DNA of 64,000 bases from Plotosus lineatus (GCA_024760905.1 CM045746.1:10045466-10109465), one strand, 5' to 3'. Counted from the stretch's first letter, positions 45,709 to 57,614 are shown. The notes: generated by a model from the letters alone, not told the origin. Program-made: numbers and translations.

Positions 45709-45713
<5 letters not shown>
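44096..45713 (+). mobile_element. LINE family D (Rex1/CR1/L2-type), 5'-truncated
   Basis: RT pieces in order: LSLEKVPVLWKTSCVVPVPK, HYRPVALTSHLMKTM then TAA, RVMFFDFSIIFNTIRPALL (motif A, Asp kept), STGAPQGTVLSPFLFNIYTS, LQKFSDDSAIVG (motif C as FSDD), and LCLNTRKTKEMVVDF. A (CA)n run at 44869-44892 shifts the frame. FKYLGVHLNNKLDW and the C-terminal frame 44897-45367 follow, ending RSFIPTAVRLYNVTL. The 3' end is AATAAAGCTGTATC then (TTATC)n. A short deletion near 44980 removes the linker after DWS. Confidence 0.9.

Positions 45714-45762
<49 letters not shown>
45710..45762. repeat. (TA)n microsatellite
   Basis: About 26 TA units directly after the LINE D tail. Confidence 0.97.
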
Positions 45763-45765
<3 letters not shown>

Positions 45766-45870
45766 TCAACCCCCAACTTACGAAGAGCCCTGTGTATGAA
45801 ATCCCCGGGTGACAAAAAACATTGGAACGAATTAGGCGTTTAACATGTAAGATGCGACCCCTACTAACTA
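45763..45870. mobile_element. Pogo-like element end fragment
   Basis: ACAGTCAACCCCCAACTTAC at 45763-45782 resembles the terminal repeat of the D-type elements (TACAGTCGGCCCCCTACTTA) and directly follows TA. No other end was found. Confidence 0.5.
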
Positions 45871-46672
45871 AATCCCTGCAGAGGTCAGCATCTGTGAACA
45901 ACAGTTTAGTTTCATGCCAAGAAAGAGCACCACAGAAGCAGTGTTTTCATTGAGTATGTTAATGGAGAAGTACAGAGAAGGTCAGAGGGATCTGCATTGT
46001 GCCTTTGTGGATCTGGAAAAAGCATATGACAGGGTGCCGAGAGAGGAACTGTGGTATTGAATGAGGAAGTCTGGAGTGGCAGAGAAGTATGTTAGAGTGG
46101 TGCAGGACCTGTATGAGAGATGTAAGACAGTGCTGAGGTGTGCTGTCGGATTGACTGAAGAATTCAAGGTGGAGGTGGGACTGCATCAAGGATCAGCTCT
46201 GAGCCCCTTCTTGTCTGCTATGGTGATGGACAGGCTTAGAGACGAGGTTAGACAAGAATCTCCATGGACTGTGATGTTTGCGGATGACATTGTGATCTGT
46301 AGTGAGAGCAGAGAACAAATGGAGGAAGACCTAGAGAGGTGGAGGTATGGTCTGGAAAGGAGTGGAATGAAGGTTAGCCTCAGTCAGACAGAATACATGT
46401 GTGTGAATGAGAAGGACCCAAGAGGAACGGTCAGGTTAAAGGGGGCAGAGATAAAGAAGGTGGAGGATTTTAAGTAGCTCGACTCAACAATCCAGAGCAA
46501 TGGCGAGTGTGGAAAACAGGTGAAGAAATGTGTGCAGGCAGGTTGGAATGGTTGGAGAAAAGTATCCAGCGTGATGTGTGAAAGGAAGGTATCGGCACGA
46601 ATGAAAGGAAACGTATACAAGACAGTGATGAGGCCAGCGATGTTGCATGGTTTAGAAACCGTGGCACTAAGG
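45871..46672 (+). mobile_element. LINE family A copy 6 (RT fragment)
   Basis: From GAGGTCAGCATCTGTGAACA through HCAFVDLEKAYDRVPREELWY, TGA, VMFADDIVICSE and to GLETVALRK, where LINE B begins. It shares with copy 5 the TGA after ELWY and many private changes (MEEDLERWRYGLERSG). Both ends are truncated. Confidence 0.92.
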
Positions 46673-49600
46673 AAGACTCATTCAGAGAAGAAGGGAGTGG
46701 TTACACCTTTTTCTGGAAACGAAAACCTCAAGACAAAGGCAGAATTCAATGCGTAGGCTTTACTATTAGAACATCTCTGCTCAAAAGCATCCCAGCCCTT
46801 ACAGTTGGAATCAACAAAGCCTCACAAAGCTGCGCATACCTCTGAGCAAATCATGATATCTTACCATCATCAGTGTGTATGCACCCACTCTCACTAGTAT
46901 TGATGAAATCAAGGAGCAATTCTATTAACAACTTGATGAGGTTATCAGATCTACCCCTCAGAATGACAAATTTATAATCTTTAGAGATTTCAATGCAAGA
47001 GTAGAAGTGACTACAAAAACTGGGAAGGAGTTCTCGGCAGGCAAGGAGTAGGCAATGTCAATAACTACGGACTCCTGCTTCTCAGCAAGTGTGCAGAACA
47101 CAGCCTGTGCATTACTAACACCTTCTTCAGGATGGCTGAGAAATATAAAACCACATGGATGCACCCGAGGTCCAAACACTGGCACATGATTAACTTCATC
47201 ATTGCTCATCAACGCGACATCAGTGACGTATGCATGACACGCGCCGTGAGAGATGATGAATGCTGGACTGACCACAGACTTGTCAGGGCTATAATGATGC
47301 TGCACATACCACCGTCTCACAAAAACAAGCCCAAGACTGTTAGAGCGTCAACATTGCTCTGCTAAAAGACCCAGCCGACCTTCTAAAGTTCCAGCAGCAG
47401 CTTGATGACGAACTTCAAGATGGTCTTTCCTCTGAGGATGGCACTGCAAAATGGTCCTTGTTCAAAGAGACTGTCTCAGAGAGTGCTAAGGAGGTTCATG
47501 AAGATTGGTTCGATCAGAATGATGAAAAGAAATCAAGGAAGCTCTCAAGGCAAAGAACAAGTCCTGTATTAACTGGCGGAACAATCCTTCTGTATCAAAA
47601 TGCAAAACTTTCGAAACTCTGCAGGCCAAAGTGCAATCCAATCTACGGACAATGCAAGACAATTGGTGGAAGGAAAAAGCTTCTGAAGTCCAACACTATG
47701 CTGACACACACAATGCAAAGACATTTTTTTAGCTCGCTGAAGACAGTCTAGACAGTCTACGGACTATCTACATCGGGATGCTCTCCCTTACTATCTTCTG
47801 ATGGCTCAACTCTGATCAAAGACCAAGAAGGGTTGAGTAAACATTGGCAGGAACACTTTCATAATCTTCTCAACCAGCCATCTTTAGTCAACGTGGAGGC
47901 ATTCAATCAGATCCTTCAGCAACCAATACAAGATACTCTTGCTGAGCCTCCAAAAATGGCTGAATTTAAGAAAGCAATCCTCCAAACAAACTCAGGCAGA
48001 GCATCAGGAAAGGATGGAATACCTGCTGAAGTCTACAAGACAGCAGGCCCATACGCCCTAGAGGCCTTTCATAATGTACTACAGAGCATCTGGGAGGAGG
48101 AGAAGATGCCAGACAACTTTTGTGATGCCTTGATCATCTCCCTGTATAAGAACAAGGGTAGCAAAACTGACTGTGGAAACTACAGAGGTATATCACTTCT
48201 CTCCATCGAAAGGAAAATATTCGCCAGAGTCATTCTCAATCGACTCATTACTGTCTCTGAAAAGAACTTGCCAGAGGCACAGTACGGCTTTAGACCAGGG
48301 AGAAGTACCTTCGATATGATTTTTGCCATGAGACAACTTCAAGAGAAGTGTATAGAACAAAACATGCCTCTGTACACTGTCTTCATTGACTTCATAAAGT
48401 CTTTTGACACAGTCAACAGGGAAGCTTTCGGGACTGTGCTTGAGCATATTGGATGTCCACTAAAATTTATTTCAATGATTAGGCTCTTCCATGATGGCAT
48501 GACAGGACAAGTTCTCTCCAGCGGCAATGTGTCTGAGACCTTTGAGATCAGCAATGGAGTAAAGCAGGGCTTCATACTAGCACCAGTCTTCTTCAACATC
48601 TTCTTTACCTACATGCTGTCCCACACAGTGAAAGACCTCGAGCAAGGAGTCTACATTCGCTACCGTCTGGTTGGCTCCCTCTTTGACCTTCGTCGACTCA
48701 ATGCTAAGACCAAGAGCCTTCTAAATCTCATAAGTTCTCTTTGTTGATAACTGTGCTCTAGTGGTCCATGCTGAATCTCATCTGCAACTGATGCTAGACT
48801 GCTTTTTAGAAGCCTCCAAACTGTTCGGCTTAACAATCAGCCTTGGTAAAACTGACGTGCTTTGCCAACCTGCACCAACAACAAACCCCGAAGCTCCAAT
48901 AATCGTCATTAAAAACACTCAGCTGAAGAATATGGAACATTTCAAATATCTAGGAAGCAGCATCTCCTCCAACGACTCCTCAGATAAAGAAATCGATGCA
49001 AGGATCAGCAAAGTGAGCCAAGCTTTAGGAAGACTCCGAAACAAAGTGCTCAGCCAACACAACATCTGTTTGAGCACAAAATTGAAAGTGTACAATGCAG
49101 TGGTCCTGCCATCCCTCCTCTATGGCTGTGAGACTTGGACAGTAAGCAAATCAAGAAATTGGAGAAATTCCACGTGTGCTCTATGTTCCATCCTTGGAAT
49201 CCAGGACCGCATTACCAATCTTGAGGTCCTGGACCAAGCTTAATCACCAAGCATAAACTCCATGCACATCAAGGCCAAACCGCGATGGGTAGGACATGTC
49301 ATCCGCATGGAAGAATACCGCTTGCCAAGGTGCTTGTACGGAGGGAGAACTTCAGAAAGGAATGAGAAACCAAGGTCGTCCAAAAAAGTGCTACAAGGAC
49401 TCAGTCAAAGTCGATCTCCAGTGGTGTGAACTCAAACCAAAGGAATTGGAGGACTGTGCCAGTGATTGATCAAGCTGGCGAGCCACCATCCATAAAGCTA
49501 CTGTCACTTTCGAGGATGCTCGTCGCCAGAAGCTCACTGCTGCCAGAGAGCAACGCCACAGAGAATCAGCAGCAGTGATCCAAACTATGGACTTTCGGTG

Positions 49601-49715
49601 CCCCCACTGTTCCAGACTCTGCGCTTTCAGCCTGGGGTTGGGCAGCCACCTTCGGAAACACAGATGAGTTGACAAAATGAAACGTCTTCTTCGGACACGT
49701 AGGACTACCCACATT
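46673..49715 (+). mobile_element. LINE family B (APE/RT with C-terminal zinc finger), frame-broken
   Basis: Endonuclease remnants lie at about 46740-47320 (frames with SVCMHPLSLV, FARVEVTTKTGKEF-like pieces and TTWMHPRSKHWHMINFII). A 304-residue frame (47833-48747) holds GRASGKDGIPAEVYK, CGNYRGISLLSIERKIFARV, EAQYGFRPGRSTFDMIFAM, YTVFIDFIKSFDTVN (motif A) and ISNGVKQGFILAPVFFNIF. Motif C is broken: near 48735 the shifted frame reads LFVDNCALV where FADD is expected. 48761-49243 continues with FGLTISLGKTDVLC and FKYLGSSISSNDS. The C-terminus ends in a C2H2-type finger, RCPHCSRLCAF...LGSHLRKH (about 49597-49665). It is inactive; the clade is not determined. Confidence 0.88.
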
Positions 49716-49727
49716 CCATTATCACTA

Positions 49728-49879
49728 GGTTGTCACTGCTGTCCCCCCCAGTGCAGTGAACTGGGTTATCAAAGGCCAGCCATGTATCTCATTGTCTGCT
49801 GTAACACTTTCATGTAAAAGAACCATTGTTGATTTTCATAAAGAGTAGCTGCATAGCCGTCATCGTGTCTCTACCCTGC
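49728..49879 (+). mobile_element. SINE family A or hybrid, truncated at both ends
   Basis: GTGCAGTGAACTGGGTTATC, GTAAAAGAACCATTGTTG and TAGCTGCATAGCCGTCATCG; ends at the Tc1 copy 2 junction. Confidence 0.75.
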
Positions 49880-49928
49880 GGCTTTTAAAAACTCCCAGCC
49901 TGGTTCATTACTCAAAAGCGCAATCTTA

Positions 49929-51088
49929 CGACTGCCGAACTGACTGCTGTCCAGAAGGCCATCATTGACACCCTCAAGCAAGAGGGTAAGACACAGAAAG
50001 AAATCTCTGAGCGAATAGGCTGTTCCCAGAGTGCTGTATCAAGCCACCTCAGTGGGACGTCTGTGGGAAGGAAGAAGTGTGGCAGAAAATGCTGCACAAC
50101 CAAAAGAGGTGACCGGAAGATTTTGGAGAAGGGCCGATTCCAGACCTTGGGGGACCTGTGGAAGCAGTGGACTGAGTCTGGAGTAGAAACATCCAGAGCC
50201 ACCGTGCACAGGCATGTGCAGGAAATGGGCTACAGGTGCCGCATTCCTCAGGTCAAGCCACTTTTGAACCAGAAACAGCGGCAGAAGAAAGTACTTTTTT
50301 CGGATGAAAGCAAATTTTGCATGTCATTCGGAAATCAAGGTGCCAGAGTCTGGAGGAAGACTGGGGAGAAAGAAATGCCAAAATACCTGAAGTCCAGTGT
50401 CAAGTACCCACAGTCAGTGATGGTCTGGGGTGCCATGTCAGCTGCTGGTGTTGGTCCACTGTGTTTTATCAAGGGCAGGGTCAATGCAGCTAGCTATCAG
50501 GAGATTTTGGAGCACTTCATGCTTCCATCTGCTGAAAAGCTTTTTGGAGATGAAGATTTCATTTTTCAGCACGACCTGGCACCTGCTCACAGTGCCAAAA
50601 CCACTGCTAAATGGTTTACTGACCATGGTATTGCTGTTCTCAATTGGCCTGCCAACTCTCCTGACCTGAACCCCATAGAGCAGGGGTGCTCAATCCTGCT
50701 CCTGGAGATCTACCTTCCAGAAGGCATTCGCTCCAACCCTAATCATGCCCATCTAACCATCCAATCATCCAATCAAGGGACTTTCGAAATGTCTTAAGAC
50801 CTGACTGGGTCTTACATGTCACATGGGCCACATTAGGGTTGGAGATAAAGTCATCTGGAAGGTAGATCTCCAGGAGCAGGATTGAGCACCCCTGCCATAG
50901 AGAATCTGTGGGATATTGTGAAGAGAAAGTTGAGAGACACCAGACCCAACACTGTGGATGAGCTTAAGGCCGCTATCGAAGCATCCTGGGCCTCCGTAAC
51001 ACCTCAGCAGTGCCACAGGCTGATTGCCTCCATGCCACGCCGCATTGAAGCAGTTATTTCTGCAAAAGGATTCCCGACCAAGTATTGA
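49929..51088 (+). pseudogene. Tc1 transposase pseudogene interrupted by insertion
   Basis: The frame runs from TAELTAVQKAIIDTLKQ to SPDLNPIE (about 50680), is broken by the 214-bp hAT element, and resumes NLWDIVKRKLRDTRPNTVDE to GFPTKY, stop at 51086-51088. It lacks the ATG of copy 1 and three residues near 50117 (in-frame 9-bp loss). It shares copy 1's deletion before VLFSDESKF. It retains D of FSDESKF, D of FQHDLAPAH and E of NPIE. Apart from the insertion and the lost start it is open. Confidence 0.92.
50681..50894. mobile_element. hAT MITE, 214 bp, with perfect 41-bp inverted repeats
   Basis: The ends CAGGGGTGCTCAATCCTGCT and AGCAGGATTGAGCACCCCTG are exact reverse complements, and the match extends 41 bp (50681-50721 versus 50854-50894). 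The exact 8-bp duplication CCATAGAG lies at 50673-50680 and 50895-50902. No coding capacity. Confidence 0.97.
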
Positions 51089-51357
51089 GTGCATAACTGA
51101 ACATAATTATTTGAAGGTTGACTTTTTTTGTATTAAAAGCACTTTTTTATTGGTTGGATGAAATATGCTACTTTTTTGAGAGAGGGATTTTTGGTTTTTC
51201 TTTACTTTTTTGCCAAAATTATAAATATTAAAACAATAAAAGGCTTGAACCACTTCAGTTGTGTGTAATGAATCTAAAATATATGAAAGTCTAATGTTTT
51301 TCAGTACATTACAGAAAATAATGAACTTTATCACAATATGCTAATTTTTTGAGAAGG

Positions 51358-51870
51358 AGACTGTATATCAAATTTTGTAAACCTGATCATTTCCCCCTCT
51401 TTTCCATGAAACCAGCTGTATCATAAATTCTTTGAGAAGTTCTATTTTCCTCCTTAACGTCTCTTTATTGATTTCTTTAATGCCGTTTTTTTTTTTAATC
51501 AGCAAACCAGAACACCAGTCTTTCGATCTCTGACTTCTTTGCAGGAAAACCACAAAACCCCCCAACTTTGATCAAATTTACCACTTCTGTTAATCCTACT
51601 TCAAAATCAAATTCTTCGTCCCTTGCATTGTCTTAAATGCCTTCATCCCAGTTTTGACCCACACATCTGTATATCACACTACTTTTTCTGTTTCTATTTT
51701 TTTTTTACCTTGCCTTATTCCTTTTCAACTTCTGTCTGATTCTTGACATTCCTGCCTTTTTAATGGCCACTGTAGATTTTTTTTATTAACGCACATGCAA
51801 CCAAGGTGAATTAAAATGGCTTTATGCATTTAAAAGGTGGCTATATGCAAACTAGTCCATTTTAACCAAC
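51358..51870. other. Intergenic, no feature recognised
   Basis: AT-rich, T-run-containing DNA. No gene. Confidence 0.5.
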
Positions 51871-51969
51871 TAGCTAGCTAATTACAGCGCAAAGAACCAG
51901 ACTCAGCTAATCTAACGTGAGCTGTTGTTTTCAGCATGTGCGCTTTTATTTCCTGATCTGTGTTCTCTG

Positions 51970-52012
<43 letters not shown>

Positions 52013-52050
52013 CTGCATAGTGAGATCTGCACAACAGTGGTTTATATGGT
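51871..52050. repeat. Direct repeat flanking LINE F, left copy
   Basis: From about TAGCTAATTACAGCGCAAAG through GCATGTGCGCTTTTATTTCC, a (CT)n run and CAACAGTGGTTTATATGGTA. It matches 53655-53827 except for a longer CT run (51970-52008) and a few substitutions. Confidence 0.9.
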
Positions 52051-52052
52051 AT

Positions 52053-52087
<35 letters not shown>

Positions 52088-53660
52088 TTTTATTCAATAA
52101 AAGGCCATTAGCCCAAAATACAGACAAAATGAATAAATTAAACCATGAACTATTGTTATAGACCAGTTGAATTTCTGATTTTCTTAGCACGGATAAGAAA
52201 TAAGCATAGGTTACGGATTGCATTAACATCAGTTGATGACATAATATTAATAAAACTGTGTTGTGATAAGGGGTACTTCAAATATTTACTTAATAATGTA
52301 TTTCTTATGCCCGTGTAGCCTTTGCAATAAAGTATTACATGAATTTCATCTTCAATTTCATAGATATTGTTTTTCTCACATAAAGGACAAAATCTTAAAT
52401 TATAAGGAACATTTTTATATCTACCAGTCTCAGTACAAAGTTTGAAAGTACCACATTGAAAATTTGCTAAATAGATTCTCAAATAAGATGCTATATCTGA
52501 GTTAATGTATGTTTCAACATTTAGAAGGGACTTGAACAGTCAATAACTAGATGTGTTTTGTAATGATGAATGCCAATTTTGTAAGAGATTATCAGATAAC
52601 CTCTGCTTAAAAACTGAAATAAAAATATCAACATCACCAATATCCTGTGATACCTAAGTGAAACCAAACCCCAGTCTAAACAAAATATTTTTAATATACG
52701 ATGCCCATGTTGTGCGTCCAGACTCATCTAATGCCTTCAACATTAAATAGAACTGGTGAGGTAATCTAGAACTTAGAAGTCTTAAAAGTCTACACCAAAA
52801 TTTAATGGCCCTTGTCATATAAGTAATTTGTAGGGGGAACCTGCCACATTCAGCTAAAACCATATTATTACAACAATTTTTGCCAACTTTCAAGAAATAT
52901 TTACAAGTTTTTATATGTATTTGCTCAATAATTTTACAATAAGTGGTATCCCCAAATTTCTGAACCATGACATAATATGGGGTTTAACCATAGCATTGAA
53001 TATTTTAAAAAGATCTACAAAAGCCAAAACCCCTGTTCTCTTCTGATATCTATGGATAGTCATAAGAGCTTTATTAGCTTGAGAGGCTAGAGTAGTCTGA
53101 ACCTTCGTCCAAACTAGCCTAGGTGTTAACACAATTCCCAAATACCTATAATGAGAAACAACCTCTAGCCTCTGACCACACAAAAACCATTTTTCATAAT
53201 ATCTCAGAGGACCACTATTCCTAAAAACCATAACCTTTGTTTTTGCAATATTCACTTTCATTCCAGTGAGTTGGGCAGTGGTGGTCTAGTGGTATAGGGT
53301 GCCGGATCGCTGATCCAAAGGTTAGGGGTTCGAGTCCCACTCTCCACAAGGTTGTCACTGTCCCCCCCAGTGCAGCTAACTGGGTTATCAAAGGCGGGCC
53401 ATGTCTCTCACTGTCTATGGTGAGAGGTTCATGTAAAAGAACCATTGCTGACTTTCGTAAAGAGTAGGCTGCAAAGCCGTCAGTGTGTTTCTGTCCCTTG
53501 CTAAAAAGGGTTGTGACAGGAAGGGCATCCGACGTAAAAACCTCTGCCAAATCAAACGTGCAAATCAGATGATTCGCTGTGGCGACTCGAGTAAAAGGGA
53601 AAAAGCCGAACGGAAGACAGACTTTCATTCCAGTGAGTTGACAAAAATTTTCTAAACCAT
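52051..53660 (-). mobile_element. LINE family F, 5'-truncated, with (TGTC)n tail, split by a SINE A
   Basis: On the - strand, right of and across the SINE: YGLENFCQLTGMKVNIAKTK, VMVFRNSG, SHYRYLGIVLTPRLVW (RT thumb region), FKIFNAMVKPHIMSWF, and LKVGKNCCNNMVLAECGRFP. Then comes the zinc-knuckle-like FCPLCEKNNIYEIEDEIHVI followed by LYC (about 52310-52370), ending IRNSTGL. The 3' end ATAAAATGTCTGTCTGTCTG forms a (TGTC)n tail at 52051-52087. The catalytic core lies upstream of the truncation. Confidence 0.85.
53274..53620 (+). mobile_element. SINE family A inserted in LINE F, 20-bp target duplication
   Basis: ACTTTCATTCCAGTGAGTTG occurs at 53254-53273 and again at 53621-53640. The SINE is complete: tRNA-like head (TAGTGGTATAGGG; GGTTCGAGTCCC), body, AGGAAGGGCATCCGACG and GATTCGCTGTGGCGACTC. 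Removing it restores the LINE F frame. Confidence 0.96.
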
Positions 53661-53827
53661 AAATTAGCTAATATACAGTGCAAAGAACCAGACTCAACTA
53701 ATCTCATGTGATCTGTTGTTTTCAGCATGTGCGCTTTTATTTCCTGATCTGTGTTCTCTGAATCTCTCTCTCTCTCTCTCTGCCTCTGCATAGTGAGATC
53801 TGCACAACAGTGGTTTATATGGTATAG
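53655..53827. repeat. Direct repeat flanking LINE F, right copy
   Basis: TAGCTAATATACAGTGCAAAG through GCATGTGCGCTTTTATTTCC to CAACAGTGGTTTATATGGTA; see 51871-52050. Confidence 0.9.
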
Positions 53828-53959
53828 AGACCTAGTATTGGGGGCAAACAGAAAAGGGCCAAGTACTGAGTTCTGAGAGACATCAGTGAGGAATCTGCAA
53901 GGAGCAAATGTATATTGCTTATTGTTGAAGTGAACAAGTGTTATTTTCTCATTACACTG

Positions 53960-54822
53960 CTGTCTGTCATGAGGTAAGCGCTATTCTGCAGAAAGTAAAC
54001 AGTTAATTCTCAGTTGATGTGTTGGAAGCAGGAAAAATGGGCAAGTGTAAGAATCTGAGTGACCTTGACAAAATTCAAATCATCACGGCTTAATGACTGG
54101 GTCAGAGTGTCTCCAAAACAACAGGTCAAACAGGATAATAAGTACCGAGAGGTCGTAGGATAGTCAAAATGTGAACAAGAAACAGATTCATAGGGACTTG
54201 AGGCTCACTGATGCTCAATGCTGCTCAACGCTAGCCTGGATAGTCTGATCCAACACAAGAGCCCAAATTTGAGACCACAAAGCAATTGAAGAAGGTGGAC
54301 TGACCTGATGAATCGAATTTTCTGTTCAATCATTTGGACAGCTGCAGTCCTGTGTTGCCTTCACTGGGATGAAATGGTAACAGGATGGACTATGTGAAAA
54401 TGGCAAGCCATTGGAAACGGTTTCGTATTTTGGCCAATATTCTGTGTATCCTGGAATTTATCTATCTCAGCAATATTTGCAGGCCAAGTACACCTCTTTA
54501 TGGTATACCCTAATGGCACTAGTCTCTTTCAGCAAAACAATGCACCGTTCTACACTACAGAAAATGTTCATTCGTGGATTTAGGAAAATTGGCCTCCAAA
54601 TTCCACATTAGTCTGAGGTGTTGGACAAACAAGTCCAAACCATGGATGCCCCACCTTCTGCTTACAGAAATAAAAGGAAGTGCTGCAAGCTGCTTGATGT
54701 CAGATACCACAGCCTACCCTCAGAGGTCTTCCATGCTTTGATGAGATAAAGCCAATTTGGTGACACAAGTTGGACATACACAATAGTAGGCAGGTGGTTT
54801 TAATGTTGTGGCTGATTGGTGT
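53960..54822 (+). pseudogene. Second Tc1-like transposon relic (different family)
   Basis: ATG at 54037 begins MGKCKNLSDLDKIQIITA, the conserved N-terminus of another fish Tc1 transposase family. It then decays, with a large deletion and stops. Later LFQQNNAPFYTTENVHSWI (about 54514-54570) matches the second catalytic-Asp region (usually QQDNAPCH; here Asp is Asn). The right end TTAATGTTGTGGCTGATTGG resembles its inverted repeat. Inactive. Confidence 0.8.
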
Positions 54823-54884
54823 ATATGCATATTTTAATGGCTAAACAATGTATATATCCACTGAATAATAAATCACTTTTATTT

Positions 54885-55210
54885 ATTCAGTAATTCATTT
54901 TTCTGAACTGTTTAATCCTAATTTGGGTCATGAGGAGGCTGGTGCCCATCTTAGTCAACTCTGGGCTAGGGCGGGGTACACCCTGGACATCTTACCAGGT
55001 CATTGCAGGGCTGACACTCACACAACCATTCACACTCACACCTAGGGGAAATTTGGAACAGCTAATTAGCCCGCTGTGCATGTTTTTAGATTGTGGTAGA
55101 AAACCGGAGTACCGAAGGAAACCCACACATGCAAATTCCACACAGAAACATCCAAGTTGGGAATCAAACCCAGGCCTTCTTGCTGTGAGGCAAACGTGAC
55201 CCATGTGCTG
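54885..55210 (-). mobile_element. SINE family C
   Basis: The - strand gives ACGTTTGCCTCACAGCAAGA, GTGGAATTTGCATGTGTGGG, and an end AATTAGGATTAAACAGTTCA. Confidence 0.8.
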
Positions 55211-56465
55211 CTCCTGCTTTCATTGATTAACATTTTAATCATTTTGAATAATAAATAGAATAAATCTATACCCTACATACTCACATAATACACCGCAACA
55301 TGAGGGAGATTGACATTATGGTAGATAATCACACCAACAAGTATTCCAAAGAATGTGAGATCAAACAAATGGAGAAAAAAAAATCAAATAAAATAATCTA
55401 TAATTTTTGGTTCTCTCTAAAAGTGAATTTTCTAATAGATGTCTCTATTGATAGGTGTCTGAGTCTGGGTTTGCTTTTCATCATCTTTTCTTTTTCCAGC
55501 TTATGTCTCCTTTCATTTTTATCACCTGCCTTTTACTTTCATTCCCTGTTTAAAGAATTTATGTACTGTCAAACTTCTGCTTTTGGTGTTTGCGCCACAA
55601 ACGTTTATTTACTTACAAGTCTGTGTGTCCACCTGGGATAGCACTTACACCTTGGTGGAGAGCAGAGACAGACATCTGACTGATAGAAACTTTGTGAAAA
55701 AGAATGATCTGTTGGTGAACGTCACATCCTTCATTGCTCTAGGCTCTCCTGATACCCTGGAGGATGTATGTCACTGTCTGTTTGTGGTTCCGATATAGAA
55801 CCTTTACATATACAGCAATTATAATGTACTTATCCTGAAGCCATCATGCGTTCCTTGTCAGCAATCATCAGTTGAACATGTGCTCCATGTCTGGCACACA
55901 TCTGGATCCATATCAGGTAGTAGTTTGGCTGTGAGTCAGGGCCACTGGACATCAATAGATTTGAACTGACACACATAGGACAAGGAATGCATGTTTTCCA
56001 AACAAAAACACATGCCCGGTGCTCAAGAACCATAAAATTTGGTCACATCTTTGCCTGATTTAATGCACAAAACCTTTCCCTGGATTGAACAGACCTTGCC
56101 TGATAAGGAATGCATTTGCCAAATGAGAAATGGACAAGAAAGGCATGCGAAAGGAAACAGGGATTGAAAATTTTACTCTCTGGCAAACATTCGCTAATGC
56201 CATCTGGAAAGATGTGACTCGCTGATTGAGTTAAAAGGTGCGTTTTTTTTATTCCGTGCATGTCTTATCAGTGGTGTATGAGCCTCTCTTTTTTTGGATT
56301 TCAGTTCCATTATCAAAAATGAATCTATTTTTTTAAATTGCTGTCAATCATCCTGTAGGACAGCAACATATAACAGCCAATCACCGTCAACTCAGCAATG
56401 TGGTAGCCAAATGTGTTTCCACTGGTGGGTATGCGATAACACCGGATGGGCACAAGGACAACCAT
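55211..56465. other. Intergenic, no gene assigned
   Basis: A 71-codon frame (55583-55798; contains ESRDRHLTDRNFVKKNDLLV) is the only stretch with a protein-like composition. I cannot match it to a family and no splice structure supports it. Confidence 0.4.
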
Positions 56466-56466
56466 T

Positions 56467-56806
56467 TATTCATTCGTTCATTTTCTGAGCCGTTTAATCC
56501 TAATTAGGGTTGTGAGAAGGCTGGCTCTCATCTCAGCTGACTTGGGGCAAGGGCAGAGTACACCCTGGACAGCTCGCCAGGCCATCACAGAGCAGAAACA
56601 CACTGACAGCTATACAGCCTACTCTTGTCGAAAGTTGGCAATGGTTCTTTTACTCCTCACAACATAGACAAGTGAGAGACATGTCCGGCCTTTGATAACC
56701 CAGGTAGCCGCAGGCTAGTGCCAATTGTTGACAGTAGGGCTTGAACCCCCAACCTTAGGATCGGTAATCCAGCACTTTACCATTGGGCCACTACTACTAC
56801 CCCCAC
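56467..56806 (-). mobile_element. Hybrid SINE: family A head, family C tail
   Basis: The - strand has the head to GGTTCAAGCCC, the A body, CGACAAGAGTAGGCTGTATA, then CCAGGGTGTACTCTGCCC and an AATTAGGATTAAACGGCTCA tail. Confidence 0.82.
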
Positions 56807-56938
56807 AGGACAACCATCCAAGCCATATTCTATGATTATAAATAGAAGTGGAAATTCAAATTTGCATTCGAATTTGTAGAGCTGCTCAAGTTCATTCGTC
56901 AGTGAACGCTAAAAGTATCAGCTACTTCCGGATTTGAT

Positions 56939-56976
<38 letters not shown>

Positions 56977-57021
56977 TCTCTCAACAACTCACCTTTGTCT
57001 CTCTCTCTTACTCTCACTCGA

Positions 57022-57053
<32 letters not shown>

Positions 57054-57065
57054 ACTCACCATTTC

Positions 57066-57098
<33 letters not shown>

Positions 57099-57575
57099 TG
57101 CTCTCACCCACTAACCCTTTCTCTGTCTCTCACGCTCTCACCCACTCACCATTTCTCTCTCTCTCTCTCCCTCTCTCTCTCTCACCCACTAACCCTTTCT
57201 CTCTCTCACTCACCATTTCTCTCTCTCACCCACTCATTCTTTCTCTCTCTCTCTCACTCACCATTTCTCTGTCTGTCTGTCTCTCTCTCTCTCGCTCTCA
57301 CCCACTAACCCTTTCTCTGTCTCTCTCACGCTCTCACCCACTCACCATTTCTCTCTCACTCTCTCTCTCTCTCTCTCTCTCACACCCACTAACCCTTTCT
57401 GTGTCTGTCTGTCTCTCTCTCTCACTCACCATTTCTCTCTCTCACCCACTCATTCTTTCTCTCTCTCTCTCTCTCTCTCTCACGCTCACCATTTCTCTGT
57501 CTGTCTGTCTCTCTCTTTCTAGCTCTCACCCACTAACCCTTTCTCTGTCTCTCTCACGCTCTCACCCACTCACCA

Positions 57576-57614
<39 letters not shown>

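Larger units (their letters stand above)
49880..51357 (+). mobile_element. Tc1-like transposon copy 2, left end missing, split by a hAT MITE
   Basis: Starts 3' of the left inverted repeat at GGCTTTTAAAAACTCCCAGC and ends with the right repeat CAATATGCTAATTTTTTGAG at about 51355. The sequence is about 95% like copy 1 by eye. The left terminal repeat (~250 bp) is absent and the transposase start codon is lost. Confidence 0.92.

Noticed and set aside
55583..55798. 71-codon frame with protein-like composition
   Set aside because: No family match from memory and no splice signals that make an exon; too weak to call.
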